Shown piece after piece: positions 43,411 to 53,066 of a stretch of 64,000 nucleotides of DNA. Below the pieces are notes generated by a model, which was given only the letters and a program-made list of their open reading frames with translations, had not been told where the DNA came from and did not search any database. The position numbers and the translations under genes are program-made. This stretch comes from Stenotrophomonas sp. BIO128-Bstrain (lineage in GTDB: Bacteria > Pseudomonadota > Gammaproteobacteria > Xanthomonadales > Xanthomonadaceae). Within the stretch, counting starts at the first letter, position 1. Each line of letters opens with the position of its first letter. Location: NCBI RefSeq assembly GCF_030128875.1, contig NZ_CP124620.1, positions 4,014,501-4,078,500 on the forward strand, in the 5' to 3' direction.

Positions 43411-46140
43411 ATGAGCACCTACCACCTGCAAGCCGTCTTCCGCCCGCAGTCGGTCGCCGTGATCGGCGGCAGCCCGCGTGAACGTTCCGCCGGCCGGGCG
43501 GTGATGCGCAACCTGCGCGGCACCGGCTTCCCCGGCAAGGTCGCCTGGATCAACCCGCGGTACAGCGAGATCGACGGGATCCGCACCGTGAAGCGGCTCA
43601 AGGACCTGGATTGGGTGCCCGAGCTGGTGGTGATCACCGCCCCGGCCAGCATCGTGCCGCAGGTGGTGGCCACCGCCGCCGAGCGCGGCGTCAGCGCGGC
43701 GATCATCCTCACTGCCAACCTGGGCGAAGGCCCGGGCTCGCTGGCCGCACAGGTGGAAGCGGCGGCACGGCCCAAGGGCCTGCGCATACTCGGTCCGCAC
43801 TGCCTGGGCGTGATCGCCCCGCACGCGCGCTTGAACGCCAGCATCGCCGCGCATTTCCCGCAGGCCGGCGATCTGGCCCTGATCTCCGAATCCAGCGCGA
43901 TCGCCGCGGCCCTGGTGGAGTGGGGCGTGGCACGCTCGGTCGGTTTTTCCGCCGTGGTCTCGCTGGGTGACACCCTGGATGTCGACTTCGGCGATCTGCT
44001 CGACTACTTCGCCACCGATTACCGCACCCGCGCGATCCTGCTCTACGTCGAGCACATCCGTGACGCGCGCAAGTTCATGTCGGCCGCGCGTGCCGCGGCG
44101 CGTGCCAAGCCGGTGGTGGTGGTCAAGTCCGGCCGTCATATCCGCATCAATCCCGATGCCGATACCCACGTACAGGCGCTGGCCAGTGCCGATGCGGTGT
44201 ATGGCGCGGCGTTCAACCGCGCCGGCCTGCTGCGCGTCAGCGCGCTGGACGAACTGTTCACCGCGGCCGAAACGCTGGGCCGGCTCGGCACCTTCCCCGG
44301 GCGCCGGCTGGCGATCCTGAGCAACGGCGGTGGGGTAGGGCGGCTGGCGGTGGATCAGCTGCTGGCCCTGCGCGGCAGCCTGGCCGAGCTGTCGCCGGCC
44401 ACCGTCGCCCAGCTCGATGCGGCGCTGCCGCAGGGCTGGTCGCGCAGCAATCCGGTCGACATCGTGGTCGATGCCGACGGCGACCGCTACGCTGCGGCGA
44501 TCGAAGCGCTGATGTCCGATACCGAGAACGACGCGGTCCTGGTGGTCAACGTGCCGACCGCGTTCACCTCCTCGGCCGATGCCGCGCAGGCGCTGACCCG
44601 CACGCTGGGCCTGCGCCCGCGCCATCACCGCGACAAGCCGGTGTTCGCGGTGTGGCTGGGCAACGACGACCGCGCCACCGCCACGCTCAATGCCGCGCGC
44701 GTACCGACCTACCCGACCGAAGCCGAGGCCGTGCGCGGCTTCCAGCATCTGGTGCGCTACCGCGACGCGCAGGCCGCGTTGATGGAAACCCCGCCCAGCC
44801 TGCCCGAGGATTTCGTGGTCGATACCGCCGGCGCCCGCGCGCTGGTGGAGGCGGCACTCGCCGCCGGCCAGCAGTGGCTGGACCCGATCGCCACTCACCA
44901 GCTGCTCAGCGCCTACGGCATTCCGTCCGCGCCGGTGATGCAGGCGCGTGATGCGCACGAGGCGATGGACCTGGCCCAGCCGCTGCTGGAGCAGGGCGCC
45001 ACGGTCGCGATCAAGGTGTTCTCGGCCGACATTCCGCACAAGTCCGATGTGGACGGGGTGCGCTTGAACCTCAGCACCCTGCAGTCGGTGCATGCGGCGG
45101 CCACCTCGATCATCGCGCGCGCGCACGAGAAGCGACCCGATGCGCGCATCGATGGCGTGCTGGTGCAGCCGACCATCGTGCGGCCCAAGGCGCGCGAGCT
45201 GATTGCCGGCATCGCCGATGACCCGACGTTCGGCCCGGTGATCGTGTTCGGTCGCGGCGGCACCGCGGTCGAAGTGATCGACGACAAGGCGATCGCCCTG
45301 CCGCCGCTGGACCTGCGCCTGTCGCATGAACTGATCGGCCGCACGCGGGTCTCACGCATCCTCAAGGCGTACCGCGATGTCCCGGCCGCCGACGAACGTG
45401 CAGTCGCGCTGATCCTGGTCAAGCTTGCCCAGCTTGCCGCCGACATTCCCGAGATCCGCACGCTCGACATCAATCCGCTGCTGGCTGACCGCGACGGCGT
45501 GATCGCACTCGATGCGCGCGTGGCGATCGAACCCTCGCGCAAACTGCACAAGGGCCGCGGCCACCCGCGCTTCGCGGTGTTCCCCTACCCGAAGGAGTGG
45601 GAGCGCACCATCACCCTGTCCGACGGCGCGCCGGCGTTCGTACGCCCGGTCCGCCCCGAGGACGACGCGCTGTTCCGCGCGTTCTTCGCCCGCGTGACCG
45701 ACGACGACCTGCGCCTGCGCTTCTTCCAGTCGGTGAAGCATTTCAGCCACGAGTTCATCGCACGCCTGACCCAGCTCGACTACGCGCGCTCCATCGCGCT
45801 GGTGGCGATCGACCCGCGCAGCGGCGACATGCTCGGCGCGGTGCGGCTGCACGCCGATGCGGACTACGATCGTGGCGAGTACGGCATCCTGATCCGCTCC
45901 GACCTCAAGGGCCACGGCATCGGCTGGCGGCTGATGGCGATCATGATCGAGTATGCCCAGTGGCTCGGCCTGAACATCATTGAAGGCCAGGTGCTGCGCG
46001 AAAACAGCACCATGCTGGCGATGTGCCAGAGTCTGGGCTTCAAGACGCGATTGGACCCGGACGATTCCACGGTGATGGTGGTGACCCTGCCTGTGCAGGA
46101 CGTGCAGGTGCCGCAGGCGCCCGATCCTGCAACGCACTGA
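43411..46140 (+). CDS. pat: Pat/YfiQ-type protein lysine acetyltransferase (acyl-CoA synthetase-like + GNAT)
   Basis: 909 residues. Domain order: CoA-binding Rossmann (about 1-130, VAVIGGSPRERSAGRAVMRNL), succinyl-CoA-ligase-like region (150-450), ATP-grasp (480-700: AIKVFSADIPHKSDVDGVRL, GRGGTAVEVIDD), and a C-terminal GNAT domain (735-895: VAIDPRSGDMLGAVRLHAD, LKGHGIGWRLM). The GDP-forming acetyl-CoA synthetase His motif looks altered, as in Pat proteins, so the enzyme most likely acetylates proteins such as acetyl-CoA synthetase. Cytoplasmic. Confidence 0.92.
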   Translation: MSTYHLQAVFRPQSVAVIGGSPRERSAGRAVMRNLRGTGFPGKVAWINPRYSEIDGIRTVKRLKDLDWVPELVVITAPASIVPQVVATAAERGVSAAIILTANLGEGPGSLAAQVEAAARPKGLRILGPHCLGVIAPHARLNASIAAHFPQAGDLALISESSAIAAALVEWGVARSVGFSAVVSLGDTLDVDFGDLLDYFATDYRTRAILLYVEHIRDARKFMSAARAAARAKPVVVVKSGRHIRINPDADTHVQALASADAVYGAAFNRAGLLRVSALDELFTAAETLGRLGTFPGRRLAILSNGGGVGRLAVDQLLALRGSLAELSPATVAQLDAALPQGWSRSNPVDIVVDADGDRYAAAIEALMSDTENDAVLVVNVPTAFTSSADAAQALTRTLGLRPRHHRDKPVFAVWLGNDDRATATLNAARVPTYPTEAEAVRGFQHLVRYRDAQAALMETPPSLPEDFVVDTAGARALVEAALAAGQQWLDPIATHQLLSAYGIPSAPVMQARDAHEAMDLAQPLLEQGATVAIKVFSADIPHKSDVDGVRLNLSTLQSVHAAATSIIARAHEKRPDARIDGVLVQPTIVRPKARELIAGIADDPTFGPVIVFGRGGTAVEVIDDKAIALPPLDLRLSHELIGRTRVSRILKAYRDVPAADERAVALILVKLAQLAADIPEIRTLDINPLLADRDGVIALDARVAIEPSRKLHKGRGHPRFAVFPYPKEWERTITLSDGAPAFVRPVRPEDDALFRAFFARVTDDDLRLRFFQSVKHFSHEFIARLTQLDYARSIALVAIDPRSGDMLGAVRLHADADYDRGEYGILIRSDLKGHGIGWRLMAIMIEYAQWLGLNIIEGQVLRENSTMLAMCQSLGFKTRLDPDDSTVMVVTLPVQDVQVPQAPDPATH

Positions 46141-46187
46141 GCCGATCGCGGTACGACGTGTGCACGTTGGCGGAGCGACAATACGGC

Positions 46188-46883
46188 ATGACCGATCGCC
46201 TCCCCCTGCTGCTGCTCCCCGGCCTGCTCAACGACGCTGAACTCTGGCGCGCGCAGATCGCCGACCTGTCCGATATCGCCGACTGCATCGTCGGCGACCA
46301 GACCCGTGGTGAGACGATGCAGGCGGTGGTCGATGACGTGCTGGCCCAGGCACCGGCGCGTTTCGCGCTGGCCGGTTTCTCGCTGGGTGGGTTCGTGGCG
46401 CAGGCGATCCTGCGCACCGCGCCGGAACGCGTTCTGCGGCTGGCCCTGATCGATACCTCTATCCATGCCGACTCGCCCGAGCGTGCCAGGCAACGCCAGA
46501 CCCAGCAGGCCAGCGTGCGCCTGCCCGGAAAATTCCACGGCTTCGGCGATACGTTGATGCGCAGCTACATCGACGCCTCGCGGCTGGATGACGATGTGCT
46601 GGTGCAGCGCGTACGCGACATGACCGCGCGGCTGGGTGCGGAGGTGTTCCTGCGCCAGAGCGCCCTGGATCGGGTGGATGGCCACGACGTGCTGGCCGGG
46701 TACCGCGATCCACTGTTGGTCGTGTGTGGTGCGAACGACCGCATCACCCCGCTGGCGATCAGCGAGGAGATGCATGCGCTGGTGCCGCACTCGCACCTGG
46801 TGGTGCTGCCCGACTGCGGGCATCTGGCCCCGATGGAGAAGCCGGACGAGGTCAGCGCCGCAATGCGGGACTGGTTGCGGTGA
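46188..46883 (+). CDS. alpha/beta hydrolase
   Basis: 231 residues from the ATG at 46188 (MTDRLPLLLLPGLLNDAELW). The nucleophile elbow is GFSLGG (Ser about 63), the acid is in VVCGANDRITP and the His in DCGHLAPMEKP, so the triad is complete. Cytoplasmic; substrate unknown. Separated by 47 bases from the acetyltransferase gene. Confidence 0.9.
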   Translation: MTDRLPLLLLPGLLNDAELWRAQIADLSDIADCIVGDQTRGETMQAVVDDVLAQAPARFALAGFSLGGFVAQAILRTAPERVLRLALIDTSIHADSPERARQRQTQQASVRLPGKFHGFGDTLMRSYIDASRLDDDVLVQRVRDMTARLGAEVFLRQSALDRVDGHDVLAGYRDPLLVVCGANDRITPLAISEEMHALVPHSHLVVLPDCGHLAPMEKPDEVSAAMRDWLR

Positions 46884-46972
46884 TACCGGCCAGCGGCCGG
46901 CGCTTCCCGATGATGCGCACGTCGTTGATCGGGCGCTGGCTCTTCCGGTAGGTGCCGACCGTTGGTCGGCAC
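46884..46972. repeat. two GTAG-type hairpins
   Basis: A CCGGCCAGCGGCCGG hairpin follows the hydrolase stop (about 46885-46902), and GTAGGTGCCGACCG/TTGGTCGGCAC occupies 46948-46972. They lie between two convergent genes. Confidence 0.75.
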
Positions 46973-47011
46973 GCACCCACCCACGCCCGACCAACCCTCG
47001 GACCCTGCCGA

Positions 47012-47815
47012 TCAATCCCAGGCTGGCGCGATCGCTTCCGGATTGGCCAGGCGATGCCCGCGATCCAGCGTGGCGATCTGCGCCATGTCCTCATTGCTCA
47101 AACGCAGGTCGGCCGCGAGCAGGTTGCCGGCCAGGTTGTCGCGCTTGGTCGAGGACGGAATCACCGCAAAGCCCTGCTGCAACGCCCACGCCAGCGCGAC
47201 CTGGGCCGGGGTGGCCTGGTGACGCTCGGCGATGGCCTGGATGACCGGGTCCTTGAGTACTTCGCCGTAGGCCAGGCTCATGTACGCGGTGACATGGATG
47301 CCCTGGTCCTTCAGGAACGCGATCAACGCGCGGTTCTGCAGGTACGGGTGGACTTCGATCTGGTTGGTGGCAATCGCCCCGGCCCCCAGGATCTCGATGG
47401 CCTGGCGGGTCTGGGCGACGGTGAAGTTGGAGATGCCGATCTGCCGGGTCAGGCCCTGCGACTTCGCCTCGGCCAATGCACCCAGATACTCGGCCATCGG
47501 CACGGCATCCTTCGGCGAGGGCCAGTGGATCAGGGTCAGCTCGACATGGTCGGTGCGCAGCTTGCGCAGGCTCTCGCGCAGGCTGTCCAGCAGCGCGTCG
47601 TGGTGGAAGTTGGCGATCCAGATCTTGGTGGTGATGAACAGCTCATCGCGGGCCACGCCGGATTCGGCGATGGCCTGGCCGACCTCGGCCTCGTTCTCGT
47701 AGATCTGCGCGGTATCGATGGCGCGGTAGCCGACGTCCAGCGCGTTGCGCACCGAATCGATGACGGTCTGGCCTTTCAGGCGGAACGTGCCGAGACCGAA
47801 TGCGGGAATGCTCAT
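47012..47815 (-). CDS. dkgB: aldo-keto reductase, DkgB type
   Basis: 267 residues from the ATG at 47815, preceded by AAGGAG. Catalytic tetrad residues are visible in [11 protein letters not shown] (Asp, Tyr), ITTKIW (Lys) and LTLIHWPSP (His). [13 protein letters not shown] near the C-terminus binds NADPH. Closest to 2,5-diketo-D-gluconate reductase B, a broad aldehyde/ketone reductase. The longer frame upstream of 47815 runs into the MFS gene and REP hairpins and is rejected. Confidence 0.9.
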   Translation of the reverse strand: MSIPAFGLGTFRLKGQTVIDSVRNALDVGYRAIDTAQIYENEAEVGQAIAESGVARDELFITTKIWIANFHHDALLDSLRESLRKLRTDHVELTLIHWPSPKDAVPMAEYLGALAEAKSQGLTRQIGISNFTVAQTRQAIEILGAGAIATNQIEVHPYLQNRALIAFLKDQGIHVTAYMSLAYGEVLKDPVIQAIAERHQATPAQVALAWALQQGFAVIPSSTKRDNLAGNLLAADLRLSNEDMAQIATLDRGHRLANPEAIAPAWD

Positions 47816-47869
47816 GGAAACTCCTTCATGGGGTGAGGTGCAGGCTACGCCGTGCACCGTAAAGCGACG

Positions 47870-47952
47870 GTAGAGCCGACCGTGGGTCGGCTGTGGTTGC
47901 ATGGAACGAATCGTTGGTCGTCTGTCAGGTGGAGCCGACCGTTGGTCGGCTG
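47870..47952. repeat. GTAG-type hairpin pair upstream of dkgB
   Basis: GTAGAGCCGACCGTGGGTCGGCT (47870-47892, one G/C-rich stem) and a headless copy GGAGCCGACCG/TTGGTCGGC (47931-47952), in the same orientation, between dkgB and the MFS gene end. Confidence 0.8.
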
Positions 47953-47979
47953 CTGTCACGGGTCCGCGACCGGAATCCC

Positions 47980-49194
47980 TCAATGCGCACTCACGGCGAT
48001 GCCTTCGGCGCGGTCGGCCACCCCATCGCGGCGGTCCAGGCGGCCGCTCAACGCGGTCAGGCCGAAGGCGCCCATCACCACCAGCGCGCCCAGCCACGGG
48101 GTGTGCATCAGGCCGAAGTGATCGACCACCAGGCCACCCAGTGAAGCACCGAGCGCGATGCCGACGTTGAAGGCGGCGATGTTCAGGCCCGAGGCCACAT
48201 CGGCGGCCTGCGGAGCGAAACGCTGTGCCTGTTTGACCACATACACCTGCAGCCCCGGCACGTTGCCGAACGCCACCGCGCCCAGCGCCAGCACGGTCAG
48301 CAGCACCAGCCAGGTGTTGTAGGCGGTGAAGGTAAGCACGAACAGCACGGCCGCCAGCAGGGCGAAGATCAGCTTCAGTGCCGGGATCGGACCGCGGCGG
48401 TCGGCCAGGCGGCCGCCCCACAGGTTGCCGATCGCCACCGACACGCCATAGACCAGCAGCACGCCGCTGACCGCATTGGCCGAGAAACCGGTGACGTCCT
48501 GCAGGATCGACGCCAGGTAGGTGAACGACAGGAAGGTGCCGCCGTAGCCGAGCGCGGTGATCGCATACACCAGCAGCAGGCGCGGCTGCGCCAGCACCGA
48601 CAGCTGCTGGCCGAAGGTCGCCGGCGCGCTGCGCTGCAGGTTGCGTGGCACGAACAGCAGGCTGCCGATCAGCGCGATCACGCCCAGCGCGGCCACCGCG
48701 AGGAAGGTCGCACGCCAGCCCAGGTGCTGGCCGATGAAGGTGCCCAGCGGCACGCCGGTGACCAGGGCCACGGTGAGGCCGGTGAACATGATCGCGATCG
48801 CGCTGGCCGCTTTCTCCTTGGGCACGACCGAGGTGGCGATGATCGAGCCGATCGAGAAGAACACGCCGTGCGCCAGGCCGGTGAGCACGCGCGCGACGAT
48901 CAGCGAGCCATAGCCCGGCGCCATCCAGGCGATCACGTTGCCGAGCGTGAACAGCAGCATCAGCGCGACCAGCAGGGTCTTGCGCGGCACCCGGCCGGTC
49001 AGCGCGGTGAGGACCGGGGCACCGACCGCCACGCCCAGTGCGTACAGCGACACCAGCAGGCCGGCCGAGGGCAGGGTGACGCCGAGGTCGGCGGCGATCG
49101 TCGGAATCAGGCCGACGATGACGAATTCAGTCGTGCCGATGGCGTACGCACCCAGCGTCAGCGCCAACAAGGCCAAAGGGATACCACGGGACAT
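47980..49194 (-). CDS. MFS drug/sugar efflux transporter (DHA1, AraJ/YdhP-like)
   Basis: 404 residues, 12 membrane helices. [20 protein letters not shown] at the N-terminus and [10 protein letters not shown] between helices 2 and 3 are typical of the AraJ/YdhP branch of the DHA1 group; [20 protein letters not shown] is the antiporter motif C/D region. Inner-membrane H+-coupled efflux of small molecules is likely. Divergent from a LysR gene 127 bases away, which probably controls it. Confidence 0.93.
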   Translation of the reverse strand: MSRGIPLALLALTLGAYAIGTTEFVIVGLIPTIAADLGVTLPSAGLLVSLYALGVAVGAPVLTALTGRVPRKTLLVALMLLFTLGNVIAWMAPGYGSLIVARVLTGLAHGVFFSIGSIIATSVVPKEKAASAIAIMFTGLTVALVTGVPLGTFIGQHLGWRATFLAVAALGVIALIGSLLFVPRNLQRSAPATFGQQLSVLAQPRLLLVYAITALGYGGTFLSFTYLASILQDVTGFSANAVSGVLLVYGVSVAIGNLWGGRLADRRGPIPALKLIFALLAAVLFVLTFTAYNTWLVLLTVLALGAVAFGNVPGLQVYVVKQAQRFAPQAADVASGLNIAAFNVGIALGASLGGLVVDHFGLMHTPWLGALVVMGAFGLTALSGRLDRRDGVADRAEGIAVSAH

Positions 49195-49276
49195 GGACGG
49201 ATACCGGTGGGAAGTGAGGCTGCGCAGTCTGCGCGCCGCACTCTTGCGGAAAAAGCGGCCTTCACGCCAATCACTG

Positions 49277-49291
49277 TTGCTTCATGGTCAA
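49277..49291. promoter_or_regulatory. candidate LysR-type operator
   Basis: TTGCTTCATGGTCAA in the gap between the divergent MFS and LysR genes contains a T-N11-A core with TTG/CAA dyad ends, the usual LysR box form. It ends 30 bases before the LysR start codon. Position fits autoregulation plus control of the pump; binding is unproven. Confidence 0.4.
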
Positions 49292-49321
49292 TAATGGGCG
49301 GTCTCCCGCCGTGTCACCGCC

Positions 49322-50224
49322 ATGAAAACCACCCTTGATGAAATGCAGGCCTTCATCGCCGTGATCGACAGCGGGTCGATCACCGCTGCCGCCGAACAGC
49401 TGGGCCAGACCACCTCCGGGGTCAGCCGCGCGCTGGGCCGGCTGGAAGAAAAGCTCGGCACCACCCTGCTCACGCGGACGACCCGTCGCCTTCAGCTGAC
49501 CGAGGAGGGCGACGCTTTCCTGGCCCAGGCACGCGCGATCGTGGCCTCGGTGGAGGCGGCCGAAGAGCAGATCGCCGCACGCCGTGAGCGACCGGCCGGG
49601 CGCCTGCGCGTGGATGCGGCGATGCCGTTCGTCCTGCACGTGATCGCCCCGCTGGTGGCCAGCTACCGCGCGCGCTATCCCGAGGTGGCGCTGGAGCTCA
49701 ACAGCAGCGAGCGCTACATCGATCTGCTGGAGCGGCGCACCGATGTGGCGATCCGGATCGGGCCGCTGGCCGATTCCACCCTGCACGCGCGGCCGCTGGC
49801 CCACAGCCGGCTGCGCGTGATGGCCAGCCCGGCATATCTGGCGCAGCACGGTACCCCGCGCGACGTGGCGGCGCTGGCGGGGCACACCCTGCTCGGCTTC
49901 AACGAGCCTGACTCGCTCAATCACTGGCCGCTGCCCGGGGCGACCGACGCGCTGCTGCACGTGCGCCCGGCGGTGGCGGTCTCCAGCGGCGAAACGCTGC
50001 GCCGGCTGGCGCTGGAAGGGGTCGGGATCGTCAGCCTGTCTGATTTCATGACCCACCGCGACCGCGAGGCCGGCGCCCTGGTGCAGGTGCTGCCGGATAT
50101 CACCGTGGAGGTCCGCCAGCCGATCCACGCCGTGTACTACCGCAACACGGCGGTCTCGGCGCGGATCAGCTTCTTCCTCGATCACCTGGCGCAGGCCATG
50201 GTCGGCACGCCCTACGTCCGGTAG
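49322..50224 (+). CDS. LysR family transcriptional regulator
   Basis: 300 residues. N-terminal winged helix-turn-helix (about 5-62: MQAFIAVIDSGSITAAAEQL, TTSGVSRALGRLEEKLG), then an effector-binding domain (about 90-295) of two alpha/beta lobes. Likely regulator of the divergent MFS pump. The TAG stop is formed by the GTAG head of the next repeat. Confidence 0.95.
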   Translation: MKTTLDEMQAFIAVIDSGSITAAAEQLGQTTSGVSRALGRLEEKLGTTLLTRTTRRLQLTEEGDAFLAQARAIVASVEAAEEQIAARRERPAGRLRVDAAMPFVLHVIAPLVASYRARYPEVALELNSSERYIDLLERRTDVAIRIGPLADSTLHARPLAHSRLRVMASPAYLAQHGTPRDVAALAGHTLLGFNEPDSLNHWPLPGATDALLHVRPAVAVSSGETLRRLALEGVGIVSLSDFMTHRDREAGALVQVLPDITVEVRQPIHAVYYRNTAVSARISFFLDHLAQAMVGTPYVR

Positions 50225-50289
50225 TGCCGGCCGCTGGCCGGCTCCCCCGCGACGCCCACTGCGTGCGGTTGCCGGCCAGCGGCCGGCAC
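50221..50289. repeat. paired GTAG repeats after the LysR gene
   Basis: GTAGTGCCGGCC/GGCCGGC (50221-50242) faces a reversed GCCGGCC/GGCCGGCAC copy (50271-50289). The first GTAG supplies the TAG stop codon of the LysR gene; the pair ends 11 bases before the convergent chemotaxis gene. Confidence 0.88.
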
Positions 50290-50299
50290 GACGGCTGCA

Positions 50300-52432
50300 T
50301 TACGCCGCCCGCGCCAATCCGCCCATCGCACCGCGCCCGGCATCCAGCACGAACACATCCACCGCCGCGTTCAGGGCCAGCGCCTGGTCTTCCATGCTGC
50401 GCGCCGCCGCCGAAGCTTCTTCCACCAGCGCTGCGTTCTGCTGCGTGGTCTCGTCCATCTGCACCACGGTCTGGTTGACCTGCTCGATCCCGGCGGACTG
50501 TTCCTGCGAGGCGGCTGCGATGTCGGCCATGATGTCGGTGACGCGCTGCACACTGCCGACGATCTCGCCCATGGTCTGCCCGGCCTGCTGCACCAGTGCG
50601 GCGCCGCTGTCGACATCGGTGACGGATTGATCGATCAGCCCCTTGATCTCCTTGGCCGCGCTGGCCGAGCGCTGCGCCAGCGTGCGCACTTCGCTGGCGA
50701 CCACCGCAAAGCCGCGGCCCTGCTCGCCGGCGCGCGCCGCTTCCACCGCAGCGTTGAGCGCAAGGATGTTCGTCTGGAACGCGATGCCGTCGATGACGGT
50801 GATGATCTCGGCGATCTGCCGCGACGAGGCCTGGATCGCCCCCATCGTGGTGACCACCTGGCCGACCACCTCACCGCCTTGCGAAGCGACCGAGGCGGCG
50901 TTGATCGAAAGCTGGTTGGCCTGGCGCGCATGCTCGGCGTTCTGGCGCACGGTGGAGGTGAGTTCCTCCATCGAGGCGGCGGTTTCTTCCAGGTTGGCGG
51001 CCTGCTGTTCGGTGCGGCGCGACAGGTCGCTGTTGCCCGCGGCGATCTCGCCGGCGGCGGTCTGGATCGACTGCGCGGCGTGCTTGATGTCGCCAACGAT
51101 GGTGGTCAGCTGACCGGTGGTACGCGCCATGTCATCTCGCATGCGCGCGAACACCCCGTGGAAGTCGCCGTGCATGCGCGCGCTCAGATCACCTCCGGCG
51201 ATCGCCTGCAGCACGCGCGACACTTCGCCCAGATCCTGCTCGGTGGTCTGCATCAGGCGGTTGAGGCCGCCGACCATCTCGCCGAAGTCGTGCTGGTAGC
51301 GTGCCTCATCGCCGCGCTGGCTGAAATCGCCCACGGCCGCTGCCGCCGCCAATCGTTTGATCTCGGCATTGATCGCACCGAGGTTGGCCTTGGCGGTATC
51401 CAGCGCCTGGGTGATCACCGCCTTCTCGCCGGGCAGGCGTTCCATGTCCACCGACAGATCACCGACCGCGTAGTGGCCCATGATCTCGATCGCCCGCAGC
51501 TTCACCTGGATGTGGTTGGCGACCAGGGTGTTGGTGTCGCGGACCATCTGCCCATAGCCGCCCGGGAATGCCGTGGCGTCCATGCGGTAGCTGATTTCAC
51601 CGGCGTCGTGGCGCTGGGCCATCGTCGCCTGCGCGGCCAGCACGCCCTTCAGGGTCTGGGTAACCTCGCGCATCGCGGTGCCAAGGCGACCGATCTCATC
51701 GCCGCTGCGCACCACCACCACATGCTCCAGATCGCCGCGCGCCACCGCGCGGGCCGCGGCTTCGACCGCGACCACCGGGGCGATCACCGCGCGCCGCAGC
51801 CACAGGGTGAGCACGGCCAGCAGCACCAGCGCCGCCAGCGCCGTGACCATGGCCGAGGCGACCAGCGCGGCGCGTGCGCGCTCGGAGGTTGCACTGGTCT
51901 CGTACTCGGCCCGTTCGCTGGCGCGCGCCGCCAGGGCATCCAGCGTGGCGCCCACGGCGCGGTCGGCGCCGCGCACCAGCGCGTCGCCGGCCTGGGTGTC
52001 ATAGCCACTGGCCGCGAACGCCTCCAGCGCGCCGCGGTAGCGGTCCTCCAATGCGCGGTGCTCGGCCAGGAACCGGTTGGCCAGCGTGCGTGTCTGTTCA
52101 TCGCGGCTGGTCGCCAGCGTGCTGGCCAGGGCTTCAATGCGGCGTCCTTCCGCATCGAACGCCGCCAGGTGGCGCTCGCGCAGCGCTTCATCGGCGCCGC
52201 GGATCAACACGTTCTTCCACTCCTGCACCTGCAGCCGGAACTCGCGCTGCAGCAGCTCGGCCTGCGCTTTGCGGGCGACCTCGACCGGCACCTCGGCCGA
52301 CAGGTTCCGCCAGGCCGACCCCAGCCCGGCCAGGGCCGCCAGCACGATGATGACCAGGCCGAGCGACAGCGCGCCCAGCAGTTTGAATTGAAGACTCAGG
52401 GCGCGTGGACGCGCCGGTGCGGAGGACGTCAT
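50300..52432 (-). CDS. methyl-accepting chemotaxis protein
   Basis: 710 residues. Membrane helix 1 (about 15-37), a periplasmic four-helix sensor (38-190), membrane helix 2 (190-212), HAMP domain(s) (213-270 and possibly further HAMP-like repeats to 440, e.g. [14 protein letters not shown] and [14 protein letters not shown]), and a signalling coiled coil (450-700) with the conserved tip [20 protein letters not shown]. Relays an external ligand signal to CheA/CheW. The ligand is unknown; no chemotaxis genes adjoin. Confidence 0.95.
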   Translation of the reverse strand: MTSSAPARPRALSLQFKLLGALSLGLVIIVLAALAGLGSAWRNLSAEVPVEVARKAQAELLQREFRLQVQEWKNVLIRGADEALRERHLAAFDAEGRRIEALASTLATSRDEQTRTLANRFLAEHRALEDRYRGALEAFAASGYDTQAGDALVRGADRAVGATLDALAARASERAEYETSATSERARAALVASAMVTALAALVLLAVLTLWLRRAVIAPVVAVEAAARAVARGDLEHVVVVRSGDEIGRLGTAMREVTQTLKGVLAAQATMAQRHDAGEISYRMDATAFPGGYGQMVRDTNTLVANHIQVKLRAIEIMGHYAVGDLSVDMERLPGEKAVITQALDTAKANLGAINAEIKRLAAAAAVGDFSQRGDEARYQHDFGEMVGGLNRLMQTTEQDLGEVSRVLQAIAGGDLSARMHGDFHGVFARMRDDMARTTGQLTTIVGDIKHAAQSIQTAAGEIAAGNSDLSRRTEQQAANLEETAASMEELTSTVRQNAEHARQANQLSINAASVASQGGEVVGQVVTTMGAIQASSRQIAEIITVIDGIAFQTNILALNAAVEAARAGEQGRGFAVVASEVRTLAQRSASAAKEIKGLIDQSVTDVDSGAALVQQAGQTMGEIVGSVQRVTDIMADIAAASQEQSAGIEQVNQTVVQMDETTQQNAALVEEASAAARSMEDQALALNAAVDVFVLDAGRGAMGGLARAA

Positions 52433-52594
52433 GAGAGATCAAAAGTAAGGAAGGGCGATGCGGTATCGGTCTGCCGGAGAAGGCCTGAAGTGCGACGCCA
52501 ATCACGGTTACCGTTCCATTAAACGTTGTGACGATGGCGTGTAGATGAAATTTGCTCGCATATGGAACAAAACAGGACTGGACGCGCTAGCGAT

Positions 52595-52615
52595 ATGTAA
52601 CTATTGTAGTTACAT
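52595..52615. promoter_or_regulatory. palindromic operator over the Rrf2 start codon
   Basis: ATGTAACTA and TAGTTACAT are perfect 9-bp inverted arms around TTG, ending on the first two bases of the ATG at 52614. TGTAACTA-type palindromes are typical of Rrf2-family autoregulators. Binding here would block transcription and/or translation of the regulator and the downstream oxidoreductase. Confidence 0.7.
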
Positions 52616-53066
52616 GAAATCCAGTAACCAGTTTTCCGACGCGCTGCATGTGATGGCCCATCTGGTCGGCCAGGACGGCCCGCGCACCTCCGAGCAGCTC
52701 GCGACCTGCCTGCCCACCCACCCCGTGGTCATCCGTCGCCTGCTGTCCGCCCTGCACAAGGGCGGTCTGGTGACCACGGTGCGGGGCCACGGCGGCGGCA
52801 GCCAACTGGCGCGGGCACCGGCGCAGATCACCCTGCACGACGTGTATGTCGCCATCGGTGCGCCCCCCCTGCTGCACACCGGTGCGCGCGAGACCGGGCG
52901 CGGCTGCCCGGTGCAGCGCGTGGTCAACGAGGCGCTGGACGACAGTTACCGCCAGGCCCAGGCGCTGCTCGAGGCCCGCCTGCGTGACACCACCCTGGCC
53001 ACGCTGGGCGAAGAATTCGCCCGCCACCTGGCCCACCACGCTGCAGGAGTTCCCCATGACGTTTGA
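52614..53066 (+). CDS. Rrf2 family transcriptional regulator
   Basis: 150 residues. Winged helix DNA-binding domain at the N-terminus (about 8-80: SEQLATCLPTHPVVIRRLLSALHKGGL, then GHGGGSQLARAP wing). Only one Cys (about 103) in the usual Fe-S/thiol loop (ETGRGCPVQRV), so it is more likely a thiol-switch or YwnA-like regulator than an iron-sulfur IscR type. The ATG at 52614 overlaps a perfect palindrome; no Shine-Dalgarno is visible, so the message could be leaderless. An ATG at 52545 is an alternative. Overlaps the next gene by 11 bases. Confidence 0.9.
   Translation: MKSSNQFSDALHVMAHLVGQDGPRTSEQLATCLPTHPVVIRRLLSALHKGGLVTTVRGHGGGSQLARAPAQITLHDVYVAIGAPPLLHTGARETGRGCPVQRVVNEALDDSYRQAQALLEARLRDTTLATLGEEFARHLAHHAAGVPHDV

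Noticed and set aside
47820..48421. 469-codon extension of the aldo-keto reductase frame up to 48421
   Set aside because: Passes through two REP hairpins and overlaps the end of the MFS gene; the protein begins at the ATG at 47815 behind a good ribosome site.
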